Assembly: GCA_934700895.1 (NCBI GenBank)
Contig: CAKUXV010000003.1
Span: forward strand, 186,001-250,000
Reading direction: 5' to 3'
DNA length: 64,000 bases
Source: an uncultured Bacilli bacterium
GTDB taxonomy: Bacteria > Bacillota_I > Bacilli_A > RFN20 > CAG-826
Made by a program: the position numbers and the translations under genes. Shown in pieces: positions 50,552 through 59,145 of the stretch. Every line of letters begins with the position of its first letter. The first letter of the stretch is position 1. The notes under the pieces are model-generated. The model did no database searches and had not been told where the DNA came from. It saw only the letters and a program-made list of their open reading frames with translations.

Positions 50552-52279
50552 ATGAAGAAACCCCGTTCCCTCTACACCCAACTTCTCGCCCCCTTGTGCG
50601 GGACCCTTTTGCTACTTGTTTCTTCCATCATGATCAGTTCGTATTTCCTGTATCGCGAAAGCGTGGTTACGACCTCGGAAACGAATTTGCAGGCTACCGG
50701 CGAGCAGTTGCTTGGCACTTATGATTCGTATTTCACCCAAATTTTTCGTAATTCCGACGTGGTTTTAAGCGCCTATAACGATTTGGACGATGAATCGACT
50801 TTTCAAAAAGATATTACCCAAGATTTTGAAAGCCTGCTCGCCTTAAAAGAAGAAGTGATATCCGCCTCGATGTATAAAGCCTCTACCGGCGAACTCATTG
50901 CTTCGGCTGGAAAAGGGGAGAGCGTGCCTAATGCCTCGGGGCAAGAATGGTTCCACCAGACTTTTGAATCCGGCGAAGACAAACTGATTCCCGTCTTGAC
51001 GCTGCCTTCTAACGCCAATCCCGCTTACCCCTATTCTTTCTCTTTGTCCCGCTACGCTTCTTATGACCGCGATCCTAGCCTCGATGCCGTCCTCCATTTG
51101 GAATTCTCCTTCAACGAAATCGTGGATTCGTTAAATGAAACGGCGCTTGGCGAAGGCGGGAATTTCGTTATTTACGACAAGTCTTACCGCGTGGTCTATT
51201 CTTCCATGCCGGAAAACTTGGTCAATAAGATCGATATCCTAAAGGGTTTGGTTGTCGGAACGGGCAATTATTCCGTGGCGGGGCATTCCTTCTTCGTTTT
51301 TGCCTCTAGCATCAGCAATACGTCCTGGCGTTTGGGCGTCTTCTTGAACCGCGACGCCGTTCAAGAGGCCATCCGTTCCTTTGCACTATATGTTTCCCTT
51401 ATCGGAACGGCCGCCCTGCTTGGGTCTGCCGCAATCGTCTTTATCGTGGCGAGGCGCTCCGCTAAACCTTTGCTTTCCCTAAGCAAGCAGATGAGCGAAA
51501 TCGTGACGCTTGAAGACATGCCATCCAAACGCCTGGGCATCGTTGGTTCCAAAGAAATCGTGGAATTGGATCATTCGTTCTCTGCTCTCATTAAGCGCGT
51601 AGAAGACCTCACGAAAAAGATTATCTACGAAAAGGAAGAACAGAGGAAAAGCGAACTTTTGGCCCTGCAAAATCAAATTAACCCCCATTTCCTTTATAAC
51701 ACCCTCGATAGCATCCTCGCCCTCATCGACAAGAAGGAAAACGAGAAGGCGGAGGAAATGATTGTTGCGTTGTCGCGATTCTTCCGCATTTCGATTTCCA
51801 AGGGCAAAAACATCATTCCTCTTCGGAAAGAAATTGAGCATGCAAAGAATTACCTTCAAATCCAAAAATTGCGGTTTGGAGATGCTTTTGATTATTCCTT
51901 TGATGTGGATGAAAGCATCCTGGATGTCGATGTCGTCAAATTGATCTTGCAGCCGATCATTGAGAATTCCATCAACCATGGCCTAAAAGAAGGAGAAAAG
52001 GGATTCATCTCCGTCAGGGGATACCCCCAAGACGGTTTCATCCACCTTGAAATCTCCGATGACGGGTATGGAATGCTCGAAGAAACCCGCCAAGCCTTGG
52101 AGAATTCTCTTAAAGACGAAACGGAAGCAAAGGGCGTTGGACTCAAAAACGTTTATCTTCGCCTGCGCGTTTATTATGGACAAAAAGCCGACGTCACGAT
52201 TCAAAGCAAACTCGATGAGGGGACGATGGTTTCTTTACTCATCCCTTGGAAAGGAGAAGGCCATGAAAAGAACAAGTAA
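50552..52279 (+). CDS. YesM-type sensor histidine kinase
   Basis: A 575-residue membrane kinase. Helix 1 at about 12-36, a large extracellular sensor (dCache-like) to about 275, helix 2 at about 277-300, a HAMP region, then the His_kinase domain with Asn-Pro-His-Phe-Leu-Tyr-Asn (His377) and an HATPase domain with Ile-Ile-Glu-Asn-Ser-Ile-Asn-His-Gly near 468 and Asp-Asp-Gly-Tyr-Gly-Met near 502. YesM kinases usually phosphorylate a YesN-type regulator; the one at 59188 is the natural partner. It overlaps the next gene by 17 bp. The ATG has no good Shine-Dalgarno. Confidence 0.93.
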   Translation: MKKPRSLYTQLLAPLCGTLLLLVSSIMISSYFLYRESVVTTSETNLQATGEQLLGTYDSYFTQIFRNSDVVLSAYNDLDDESTFQKDITQDFESLLALKEEVISASMYKASTGELIASAGKGESVPNASGQEWFHQTFESGEDKLIPVLTLPSNANPAYPYSFSLSRYASYDRDPSLDAVLHLEFSFNEIVDSLNETALGEGGNFVIYDKSYRVVYSSMPENLVNKIDILKGLVVGTGNYSVAGHSFFVFASSISNTSWRLGVFLNRDAVQEAIRSFALYVSLIGTAALLGSAAIVFIVARRSAKPLLSLSKQMSEIVTLEDMPSKRLGIVGSKEIVELDHSFSALIKRVEDLTKKIIYEKEEQRKSELLALQNQINPHFLYNTLDSILALIDKKENEKAEEMIVALSRFFRISISKGKNIIPLRKEIEHAKNYLQIQKLRFGDAFDYSFDVDESILDVDVVKLILQPIIENSINHGLKEGEKGFISVRGYPQDGFIHLEISDDGYGMLEETRQALENSLKDETEAKGVGLKNVYLRLRVYYGQKADVTIQSKLDEGTMVSLLIPWKGEGHEKNK

Positions 52280-53279
52280 ATGGAGTTTATTCCTGCTTTC
52301 TGCCTTGTCTTTATTTTCCTGTGGCGAGCAAAGGAAGGTGGCGGACCTCTTTATTTATGATGATACCGACCCTTTTATTGCTAGCCTACAAAAGTCGTTG
52401 AAGGCTTCGCTTTTAGAAAAAGGGATTGAGATCGAAGTTCATAACGCCCAAAGAAAGCAAAGCCTCCAAAATTCGCAGGTTGTGAAAGCGTTAGAAAATA
52501 ATAAAGGACGTCCTTTGCTTGTTAATATTGTGGACCGTCTTTCCGCTAGCGTCCTTATCGAAAAAGCCCAAAACGAAGACACGCCCCTCCTCTTTTTAAA
52601 CCGCGAACCTTTAAAAAAAGACACGGAAGGAAACGAATGGGCCAAGGAAAATATCTATTTTGTGGGTTCTAACCCCGCCTATGAAGGGGCGGCCCAAAGC
52701 GAAATCGCCTATTCTTATTTTGGCCCAGCCAAAGATTTCAAAGGATCCAAGTTTGATAAAAACGGAGACGGCAAAATCCAAGTCGCTTTATTTCGGGGCG
52801 AATTGTCTCATCAGGACGCGGAAGCAAGAACGAAATATGCCTTGGATGGCTTGCGTTCTTTTGGTTATGAAATTGAGTTGAGCGAAGTCGCCTATTGCGA
52901 TTGGGAAAAAAGCAAAGGCTACGACGAAATGAAAAAGATTGCCCTGCAAGGAGTCAACGTCGAATTGCTTTTGTCCAATAACGACGCCATGGCTTTAGGC
53001 GCGATCGATTATCTAAAAGAAAACCAAGACGATTCTTTGCCCTTCTTAGACCAATACTTCCCCATTTTGGGGGTAGATGCCACGAAAGAAGGGAGAGAAG
53101 CGGTAGAACAAGGATATCTGCTAGGAACCGTGCTCAATGACGGGGAGACGCAAGCGGAAGTTTTAGCCTCCCTCTACCAAACTTTGACTCAAGGGACCCC
53201 TTTCCCCACTTTGAAGGAAAATGTCGAACAAGACGGCAATTTTTACAAAGTAAAAGGAGAAAAAATCGTAAAAAAGTAG
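52263..53279 (+). CDS. galactose-binding-protein-like lipoprotein (probable sensor component)
   Basis: A 338-residue periplasmic-binding-protein type 1 (MglB-like) lipoprotein with Cys20. Domain order is normal: the Asp-Asp-Thr-Asp-Pro-Phe-Ile opening, Asn-Arg-Glu-Pro near 115, Tyr-Phe-Val-Gly-Ser, then the calcium loop Asp-Lys-Asn-Gly-Asp-Gly-Lys near 161-167, Asp-Ala-Glu-Ala-Arg-Thr-Lys-Tyr and Ser-Asn-Asn-Asp-Ala-Met-Ala-Leu-Gly. Its start overlaps the kinase gene by 17 bp, so it is translated with the kinase and not with the transporter, which has its own binding protein. This resembles three-component systems in which a binding protein presents sugar to a YesM/LytS-type kinase. Confidence 0.85.
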   Translation: MKRTSKWSLFLLSALSLFSCGEQRKVADLFIYDDTDPFIASLQKSLKASLLEKGIEIEVHNAQRKQSLQNSQVVKALENNKGRPLLVNIVDRLSASVLIEKAQNEDTPLLFLNREPLKKDTEGNEWAKENIYFVGSNPAYEGAAQSEIAYSYFGPAKDFKGSKFDKNGDGKIQVALFRGELSHQDAEARTKYALDGLRSFGYEIELSEVAYCDWEKSKGYDEMKKIALQGVNVELLLSNNDAMALGAIDYLKENQDDSLPFLDQYFPILGVDATKEGREAVEQGYLLGTVLNDGETQAEVLASLYQTLTQGTPFPTLKENVEQDGNFYKVKGEKIVKK

Positions 53280-53282
53280 AAA

Positions 53283-53293
53283 TAAAGCGCTTA
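53283..53293 (+). promoter_or_regulatory. cre-like site 1
   Basis: TAAAGCGCTTA, a partial match to the CcpA consensus, just after the sensor lipoprotein gene. Confidence 0.45.
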
Positions 53294-53339
53294 CATTGAG
53301 TAGTATTTTCGAGATTCATTGTAGAAAAATACATTCTCT

Positions 53340-53353
53340 CGAAAGCGCTTTCT
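53340..53353 (+). promoter_or_regulatory. cre-like site 2 overlapping the mgl promoter region
   Basis: The perfect palindrome GAAAGCGCTTTC (53341-53352) matches the catabolite-response element core. AT-rich -10-like sequence follows at about 53355-53366, so binding would block the promoter of the transporter genes at 53425 onward. Confidence 0.65.
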
Positions 53354-53424
53354 TATAAAAATAATGCCAGATAAATGCAGTTCATTCTTTTGGAAGAGCT
53401 GCTAGGAATTAAAAGGAGGAAAAC

Positions 53425-54669
53425 ATGAAAAAACGTTTAATTCCATTGATGGGCCTTTCGGCCTTCGGAATGTTGCTTGCTTCTTGCGGCGGCACTTCCA
53501 CCTGGTCTTGGGAGAAGGCCAGCGAAGACGGCGTCCTTAACTACGCCCTTCTCATCGGTCAAGTTGACCACAACGACTCCGCGGCTCGTACCGCCGGCAT
53601 CCGCGAAGCTCTCGGAACCCGTCCGACCGAGCATAACGCCAATGCCAACATGGAAAGCCCAGTCAAGGGCAGCCTCAAATTAGGCGACAAGACCTTCGAG
53701 GTCAACGAAGTTGCCCACGGCGAACAAAAATCCACCGCCGGTGCCACTTGGGACCAACAAACTGCCACGGTTTCCACTGAAGCCTGGCTCAACGCCAACC
53801 CGGACATCGATTTCTTCGTTTCCAATAACGATGGTATGGCGGAAGGCGCCATCGGTGCTTCCAACTGGGTTGATGGCATGCCGATCTTCGGTTATGACTC
53901 CAACCAATCCACCCTTCAATACATCAAGGATGGCAAGATCATGGGCACGATCAACCAGAACGCCCCAGCGCAGGCCGCTGCCATCTACATGGCCGCTCGT
54001 AACGCTGTCGACGGATTGACCGGCGAAGATGTTTACACCAAAGGCTTCACCGCGGATTCCACCAATGGCTATGGCAAAATCGCTTCCAAAGTCACCTATG
54101 GTGCCGATGCCCACAGCCTTCTCGTCGATAACGTTGCCGTCACCGCTGCCAACGTCGACAGCTTCATGACCAGCGACATCACGACCTTAGCAGAAGCAGG
54201 AGTCAAGAAAGGCACCAGCAAAAAGGCCAAGGTCTGGCAAAGCTATTACAGCGAATCCGACACCTTCCTCAATTCCTCGATGCAACCGCTCTTCAACCAC
54301 TACAAAGATCTCTTCAACTTCGATGTTACGGTTGCCAAGGGCGACGGCTCTGACGACACTAAGCTCATGGGCTTCCTCGACACCGCGACCGGTTATGATG
54401 CTTACATCATCAACATGGTCAAGACCACTGGTACCCAAGCTTACCTCGACAAGATTGCCAACCTCGTCGGCGCTACGACAGAAAACCCGACCAGCGCTCC
54501 GGTTATCTTCTGGAACAGACAAGGCACCTTGGCGGATGGAACCACCGATACGGCTGTCATGAAGGATTCCCGCTTCAAATCGATCTACTACGTTGGATTC
54601 GATGCGATCCAAGGCGGCAAACTTCAGGGCGAAATGATCGTGGATTACTTCGCGGGTCTTGCCAAATAA
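53425..54669 (+). CDS. circularly permuted galactose/glucose-binding-protein-like lipoprotein
   Basis: A 414-residue lipoprotein (Cys21) with AAAGGAGG before the start. The family motifs appear in reversed halves. Residues about 36-208 correspond to the usual C-terminal half: Asp-Gly-Val-Leu-Asn-Tyr-Ala-Leu, His-Asn-Asp-Ser-Ala-Ala-Arg-Thr, Ser-Asn-Asn-Asp-Gly-Met-Ala, Gly-Thr-Ile-Asn-Gln. After a linker with the usual C-terminal end (Asn-Val-Ala-Val-Thr near 236-240), residues about 265-414 correspond to the usual N-terminal half: Tyr-Ser-Glu-Ser-Asp-Thr-Phe, Ile-Asn-Met-Val, Phe-Trp-Asn-Arg-Gln, Tyr-Val-Gly-Phe-Asp, Leu-Gln-Gly-Glu-Met. The new termini fall at the calcium loop. It is the binding protein of the transporter encoded next. 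Confidence 0.85.
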   Translation: MKKRLIPLMGLSAFGMLLASCGGTSTWSWEKASEDGVLNYALLIGQVDHNDSAARTAGIREALGTRPTEHNANANMESPVKGSLKLGDKTFEVNEVAHGEQKSTAGATWDQQTATVSTEAWLNANPDIDFFVSNNDGMAEGAIGASNWVDGMPIFGYDSNQSTLQYIKDGKIMGTINQNAPAQAAAIYMAARNAVDGLTGEDVYTKGFTADSTNGYGKIASKVTYGADAHSLLVDNVAVTAANVDSFMTSDITTLAEAGVKKGTSKKAKVWQSYYSESDTFLNSSMQPLFNHYKDLFNFDVTVAKGDGSDDTKLMGFLDTATGYDAYIINMVKTTGTQAYLDKIANLVGATTENPTSAPVIFWNRQGTLADGTTDTAVMKDSRFKSIYYVGFDAIQGGKLQGEMIVDYFAGLAK

Positions 54670-54693
54670 GTAATTGAAACCATGAATGCAGCG

Positions 54694-54721
54694 AATCCGC
54701 GGGAATCAACCCCCGCGGATT
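54694..54721 (+). other. strong hairpin between the binding protein and ATPase genes
   Basis: AATCCGCGGG and CCCGCGGATT form a perfect 10-bp stem with 8-nt loop, without a T run. Such hairpins stabilise the upstream mRNA and lower downstream expression, giving more binding protein than ATPase. Confidence 0.7.
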
Positions 54722-54748
54722 CGTCGCGTATTAGCAAAGGAGGAAAAG

Positions 54749-56248
54749 ATGGCTAATAAATATGTATTAGAAATTGACGGCTTATCGAAATCCTTCGGCA
54801 AGAACAAAGTCCTGAAAGATATCCATTTGCACGTCGAGCCGGGACAAATTCTAGGCTTGATGGGTGAAAACGGGGCCGGCAAGTCCACGATGATGAAGTG
54901 CTTGTTCGGCATTTATTCCCGCGATTCCGGCACCATCAAACTAGATGGGAACGCCATCTCTTTTTCCGGTCCGAAAGAAGCTCTTGAAAAAGGCGTGGCA
55001 ATGGTTCATCAAGAATTGAATCAATGCCTCGATCGAACGGTTCTCGATAATATGTTCTTGGGAAGGTACCCCACGATGGGTTCCTTGGTCATCAACGAAA
55101 GAGCGATGTATCAGAAGTGCGTCAAACTCTTCAATGACTTGGGGATTGCCACTTCGCCGAAGACGGTGATGAGAAAAATGTCCGTCTCGCAGCGGCAGAT
55201 GGTTGAAATTGCCAAAGCCGTTTCTTATAACGCCAAAGTCATTATTTTGGACGAACCGACCTCTTCCTTGTCGGAAAGAGAAGTCACCAAGCTATTTGAA
55301 ATCGTCCGAAAATTGAAAGCTCAAGGCATCAGTTTCGTCTTCATCTCCCATAAGATGGACGAAATCTTCAATCTCTGCGACCAAGTCGTCATTCTTCGCG
55401 ATGGCATGGTTACCTTGGACAAACCCGTCAAAGATACCAATTTGGACGAACTCGTCAAGGCGATGGTTGGCCGAAGCCTCGATTCCCGCTTCCCACCTCT
55501 TACCAACACCCCGGGCGAACCGGTGCTCGTGGTGAAGAATCTCGCCACCAAATACGCCCCGAAATTGAAGGATATCTCCTTTGAACTGAAGAAGGGAGAA
55601 ATTCTAGGCGTATATGGCCTCGTCGGCGCGGGAAGAAGTGAATTGCTTGAATCTCTCTTCGGCTGCCGCACGATTTCCGAAGGAGAGATTTATTTCAAAG
55701 GAAAACGAATTTTCTTCAATTCGCCCAAAGACGCGATGAAAGAAAATTTCGCCTTCATTACCGAAGAAAGAAAAGTAAACGGGATGTTTGGAAAAGAAGA
55801 TCTCATCTACAATACTTGCATCACCAACTTGGATAAATACAAAACCTTCGGGATCATCGATAACGGCAAAATGAAGAAGGCCGCGGATCGGGAAATTGCC
55901 GCGATGCATGTCAAATGCACCTCGGACAAAGACAAGATTTCCGCCCTCTCCGGAGGTAACCAACAAAAAGTTATCGTCGGAAAATGGCTAGAAAGAAATC
56001 CCGATGTCTTCTTGATGGACGAACCCACCCGTGGCATCGACATCATGGCCAAATATCAAATCTACGAATTGATGATCAAACTCGCCAACGAAGGCAAGTC
56101 CATCATCATGGTCTCCTCCGAGATGCCGGAGATCCTCGGCGTTACCAACCGCATCCTCGTCATGAGCAACTACCGCCTTGCGGGAGAAGTCCTCACGAAG
56201 GATACGAATCAAGAAGAACTCTTGAAGCTGTGCGCCAAATATCTATAA
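54749..56248 (+). CDS. mglA: Mgl/Rbs-type sugar ABC transporter ATPase (two domains)
   Basis: The start is ATG 54749 with AAAGGAGG upstream. The 499-residue protein has two nucleotide-binding domains. The first has Walker A Gly-Glu-Asn-Gly-Ala-Gly-Lys-Ser-Thr near 39 and a modified signature Met-Ser-Val-Ser-Gln-Arg-Gln near 145. The second has the degenerate Gly-Leu-Val-Gly-Ala-Gly-Arg-Ser-Glu near 290 and signature Leu-Ser-Gly-Gly-Asn-Gln-Gln near 400, the usual asymmetry of MglA/RbsA. It powers import through the permease at 56261. Confidence 0.95.
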   Translation: MANKYVLEIDGLSKSFGKNKVLKDIHLHVEPGQILGLMGENGAGKSTMMKCLFGIYSRDSGTIKLDGNAISFSGPKEALEKGVAMVHQELNQCLDRTVLDNMFLGRYPTMGSLVINERAMYQKCVKLFNDLGIATSPKTVMRKMSVSQRQMVEIAKAVSYNAKVIILDEPTSSLSEREVTKLFEIVRKLKAQGISFVFISHKMDEIFNLCDQVVILRDGMVTLDKPVKDTNLDELVKAMVGRSLDSRFPPLTNTPGEPVLVVKNLATKYAPKLKDISFELKKGEILGVYGLVGAGRSELLESLFGCRTISEGEIYFKGKRIFFNSPKDAMKENFAFITEERKVNGMFGKEDLIYNTCITNLDKYKTFGIIDNGKMKKAADREIAAMHVKCTSDKDKISALSGGNQQKVIVGKWLERNPDVFLMDEPTRGIDIMAKYQIYELMIKLANEGKSIIMVSSEMPEILGVTNRILVMSNYRLAGEVLTKDTNQEELLKLCAKYL

Positions 56249-56260
56249 GGAGCGATAAGC

Positions 56261-57940
56261 ATGGAAAGCAAAACAATCGTCAATCCTTTCTCAGAGGATG
56301 CGAAATATCAAGAATGCTTGGACAAATTGTCGTCTTTGCGGAGCGAAGGGGAAGACAAAATCATCGCTCTTCGGGACGAAATCCGAGATGTCAAAGCCAA
56401 TCGGACCCTCGAAAAGAGCGTGAAGGAAAAAATTGTCGAAAACGACAAGAAATTGATGGAAGCGGCCAAAGAAGTCAAAGCCTCCCACAAAGAAGAGGTC
56501 CGACAAATCATCCGCGAAGTTTCTCTTACTGCTAAAGAAGAGGGCAAGAAGTACTACGAGGCAGAAAACGCGATTGCCAAAGAAGAAAAATCTTCGGCAA
56601 AGGCGGCTTACCTCGAAGCCAAGGCTAAAGTGAAGAAAGATCATGAGATTTCCCTCGCCAAGGTCAAAGAAGAAAACGCGGATCGTCTTGCTCAAGCCGC
56701 AGAGGACCCCGAGGCACTCAAGCGGGCTAAAAAGGAAAACGCCATCGCCCTCAAAGCCAACCGCGTCTCCTATCATTCGGCCCTTGAAGAGTGCAAGGCG
56801 GACTATGAAATCAAGACGCAGGCGGCGAAAGATCGTTCTTACAACGCCTTCTTGGCCAAGGATAACTTCATGGTCAAGGCACGCAACGGTCACCGCTCGA
56901 TTCCTGAAATCTTCGAAAACAAATATCGGACCTATCTCTACGAGTTCAAAATCGGAAGCTGGTTGCTCAAGAATGCCTTGAACATCATCGTCATTCTCTT
57001 CTTCCTGTTCTCGATTTTCTATGGTCTTGGCATCGGCAAGAACCTCTTCACCGAACAGAGTATCATGTCGATTCTTGGCCAATCTTCCGTTAAAGTCTTC
57101 TACGCCTTGGGCGTCGCTGGCTTGATTCTTCTTGGCGGTACCGACCTCTCCGTTGGCCGTATGACGGGCTTAGGCGCAGGATTCTTCAACATGATTCTTG
57201 CTAGACAAGCCTATCCTTCGGCGTTTGGCTTCACCATCGATGTGGTGAATTGGCCGGTTGTTCCGAAAGTCATCCTTGCCTTCTTGGTTCCTATTCTCCT
57301 TTGCACCTTCTTCTCGGCCATCGCTGGATTCTTCACCGCGAAATTCAAGATGCACCCGTTCATCACCACCTTGTCTACCCAGCTGTTGATTTATGGCTTG
57401 TTCATGATCGGCTACGGCTCTTATCCGGCCTTCAACGCGGACTTAACGATTTCTAAAGCCCTTCGCGGACAGAATTACCTCAATATCATCATCGCGGCCG
57501 TCATTGTCATCGCCATTGTCTGGTTCATTTGGAACAAGACGAAATTCGGTAAGAACATGTACGCGGTCGGGGGTAACTCCGAAGCGGCTTCCGTTAGCGG
57601 CGTCTCCGTCTTCTGGACGACCTTACTCGTCTTCGTCATGGCGGGTATCCTCTATGGTCTTGGCGGCGCGGCTACGGCCCTCCAGGGCGCAGGGGCAAAC
57701 CCCAATACCGGCTATGGAACCGAACTTGACGCGATTGCAGCCTGCGTTATCGGCGGCGTCTCCTTCTCCGGCGGTATTGGTAAGATCTCCGGCGTCGTCC
57801 TCGGCACCATCATTTTCCAAGGCATGACCTATTGCCTTACCTTCCTTGGCTTTGATATCAATATTCAGTATGTCTTTAAAGGCATCATTATCATGGCCGC
57901 GGTTTGCTTAGACTCCGTCAAGTACTTGAAGAAAAAATAA
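56261..57940 (+). CDS. mglC: Mgl/Rbs-type permease with long N-terminal coiled coil
   Basis: A 559-residue protein, against about 330 in MglC. Residues about 10-215 are charged heptad-type helix rich in Lys, Glu and Ala with no hydrophobic segment, which must face the cytoplasm. From about 235 on, eight to ten transmembrane helices follow with the family motif Leu-Gly-Gly-Thr-Asp-Leu-Ser-Val-Gly near 290 and Gly-Gly-Asn-Ser-Glu-Ala-Ala near 440. No stop or restart separates the halves, and ribosome-binding GGAG lies before ATG 56261. The extension is unusual for this family; it could organise transporters or bind a partner. Confidence 0.92.
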   Translation: MESKTIVNPFSEDAKYQECLDKLSSLRSEGEDKIIALRDEIRDVKANRTLEKSVKEKIVENDKKLMEAAKEVKASHKEEVRQIIREVSLTAKEEGKKYYEAENAIAKEEKSSAKAAYLEAKAKVKKDHEISLAKVKEENADRLAQAAEDPEALKRAKKENAIALKANRVSYHSALEECKADYEIKTQAAKDRSYNAFLAKDNFMVKARNGHRSIPEIFENKYRTYLYEFKIGSWLLKNALNIIVILFFLFSIFYGLGIGKNLFTEQSIMSILGQSSVKVFYALGVAGLILLGGTDLSVGRMTGLGAGFFNMILARQAYPSAFGFTIDVVNWPVVPKVILAFLVPILLCTFFSAIAGFFTAKFKMHPFITTLSTQLLIYGLFMIGYGSYPAFNADLTISKALRGQNYLNIIIAAVIVIAIVWFIWNKTKFGKNMYAVGGNSEAASVSGVSVFWTTLLVFVMAGILYGLGGAATALQGAGANPNTGYGTELDAIAACVIGGVSFSGGIGKISGVVLGTIIFQGMTYCLTFLGFDINIQYVFKGIIIMAAVCLDSVKYLKKK

Positions 57941-57951
57941 GCATTCGACTT

Positions 57952-57957
57952 TATAAT
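57952..57957 (+). promoter_or_regulatory. TATAAT box before the 58002 gene
   Basis: A perfect -10 box directly precedes the terminator hairpin; transcription from it would start within the hairpin and read the gene at 58002. Confidence 0.45.
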
Positions 57958-57987
57958 GAAAGTGGTCTTCGGATCACTTTCTTTTTT
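57958..57987 (+). terminator. terminator of the mgl-type operon
   Basis: GAAAGTG (57958-57964) pairs with CACTTTC (57975-57981), followed by T6. Confidence 0.85.
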
Positions 57988-58001
57988 GTAAGGAAAAGCC
58001 T

Positions 58002-58301
58002 ATGAAATTCTCTGTTTTCATGCCTATCGCCATCGTCTTGTTTCTTTTGTGTTACATGACCTGCATTTCCTATGTGAAATCCCTTCGCTCCGGCTCGGAG
58101 AAAGGGCTTAAATCCTATCAGGTCATTATTCTCTCTCTTCTATTTGGAGGACCTGCTTTGCTATTAAGCTATATGTTTAAAGAAGTGAGGGAGGAAGATT
58201 ATCTCCATCATTATTCCTATTTGATTTGCGGGATTGTTTTTACGGTTGTTCAAATCACCGTCGTGACGTTACTTTGCGTTTTCGGCGTTTTGACGTTCTA
58301 A
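58002..58301 (+). CDS. small three-helix membrane protein
   Basis: A 99-residue protein with hydrophobic helices at about 5-26, 41-60 and 74-98. GTAAGGA lies before the start. No family recognised. It converges with the gene at 58303 with a 1-bp gap. Confidence 0.65.
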   Translation: MKFSVFMPIAIVLFLLCYMTCISYVKSLRSGSEKGLKSYQVIILSLLFGGPALLLSYMFKEVREEDYLHHYSYLICGIVFTVVQITVVTLLCVFGVLTF

Positions 58302-58302
58302 T

Positions 58303-59076
58303 TTATTTATCCGCTTGGAAATCGAGCTTCCCTTCGATGCAATCCAAAAAGAAACGCATCGCGTTCATGAAGGAATAGGCCGTGTTGCCTTCTTGGAAAA
58401 GAAGGGTATATCCTACGGCGTTATGCTCCACGGTGAATTTGGAAGTCAAATCTTGGAAAAGACTTCCGACGTTTTCTTCTTTGTTCCCCCAAGAAAAGAG
58501 GTTTTTGCTGAGATTAGCAAAGAATCCTCCCGAAGAATTTTTGATTTCCTGACGCTTGGAAAAATAATTGGACACGGACAAGAGAAAAGCGTTAAAAAGA
58601 CGAAGGAAGCGAATGGAGACCAATACCAAATGGGTATCGTCATAGAACACGTCTTCGATTTTTTTGAAGCCTTTGAAGTGAGGATTGTTCGGCAAAGAAG
58701 CCTGATCCTTTAAGTCGTCATCGTCTTCAAAAAGATAGAAGTCTTCGTTAAAGGTTTGGTTCAAGGTGGCAAAATCGGAAAAAGAAGTATCAGGAGAAGT
58801 TAAAAGGACAAACTTTTTGCCAAAGGATTTATAGACGTGAAAGGTCGTAAGGGCCTGACCTTCTTCTTGGTCTAAGATTTGATGGTCGAATTTCTTTTTT
58901 TCGTCTTTTAAAAGAACGATTTCCTTGGAATAAGAAGAGAACAAAGAAACGTCTTGGTCGGTGCCCCGAATGAAATAGGTGGTATTTTGGTCCCCCATCG
59001 AAATTGCTTTTAGAGCTTGGGAGAATATTTTTTTGTCGGTCACCCCATCGCGGAGTTTCACTAAGATTTCTTTCAT
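58303..59076 (-). CDS. hypothetical cytosolic protein
   Basis: A 257-residue soluble protein without a signal peptide. Alternating strands and a stretch of four Asp near residue 118 suggest an alpha/beta fold. No family recognised. Start supported by CATAAT 6 nt upstream on the minus strand. It lies between the Mgl-type operon and the YesN-type regulator. Confidence 0.7.
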   Translation of the reverse strand: MKEILVKLRDGVTDKKIFSQALKAISMGDQNTTYFIRGTDQDVSLFSSYSKEIVLLKDEKKKFDHQILDQEEGQALTTFHVYKSFGKKFVLLTSPDTSFSDFATLNQTFNEDFYLFEDDDDLKDQASLPNNPHFKGFKKIEDVFYDDTHLVLVSIRFLRLFNAFLLSVSNYFSKRQEIKNSSGGFFANLSKNLFSWGNKEENVGSLFQDLTSKFTVEHNAVGYTLLFQEGNTAYSFMNAMRFFLDCIEGKLDFQADK

Positions 59077-59088
59077 GGGTCTATTATG
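59077..59088 (-). promoter_or_regulatory. CATAAT 6 nt before ATG 59076
   Basis: Minus-strand CATAAT (59088-59083), six bases, ATG; no Shine-Dalgarno. Confidence 0.5.
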
Positions 59089-59145
59089 ACATTTCTTCGA
59101 ATTTCTGACGAGGGATTTGGGGGAGGATGGAGCTTGTTTTTGGCT

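Noticed and set aside
56291..57082. 263-codon open frame antisense to the coiled-coil permease extension
   Set aside because: Antisense of Lys/Glu-rich coding yields Phe/Leu-rich frames by codon bias; no start signal. The sense strand is clearly the permease.
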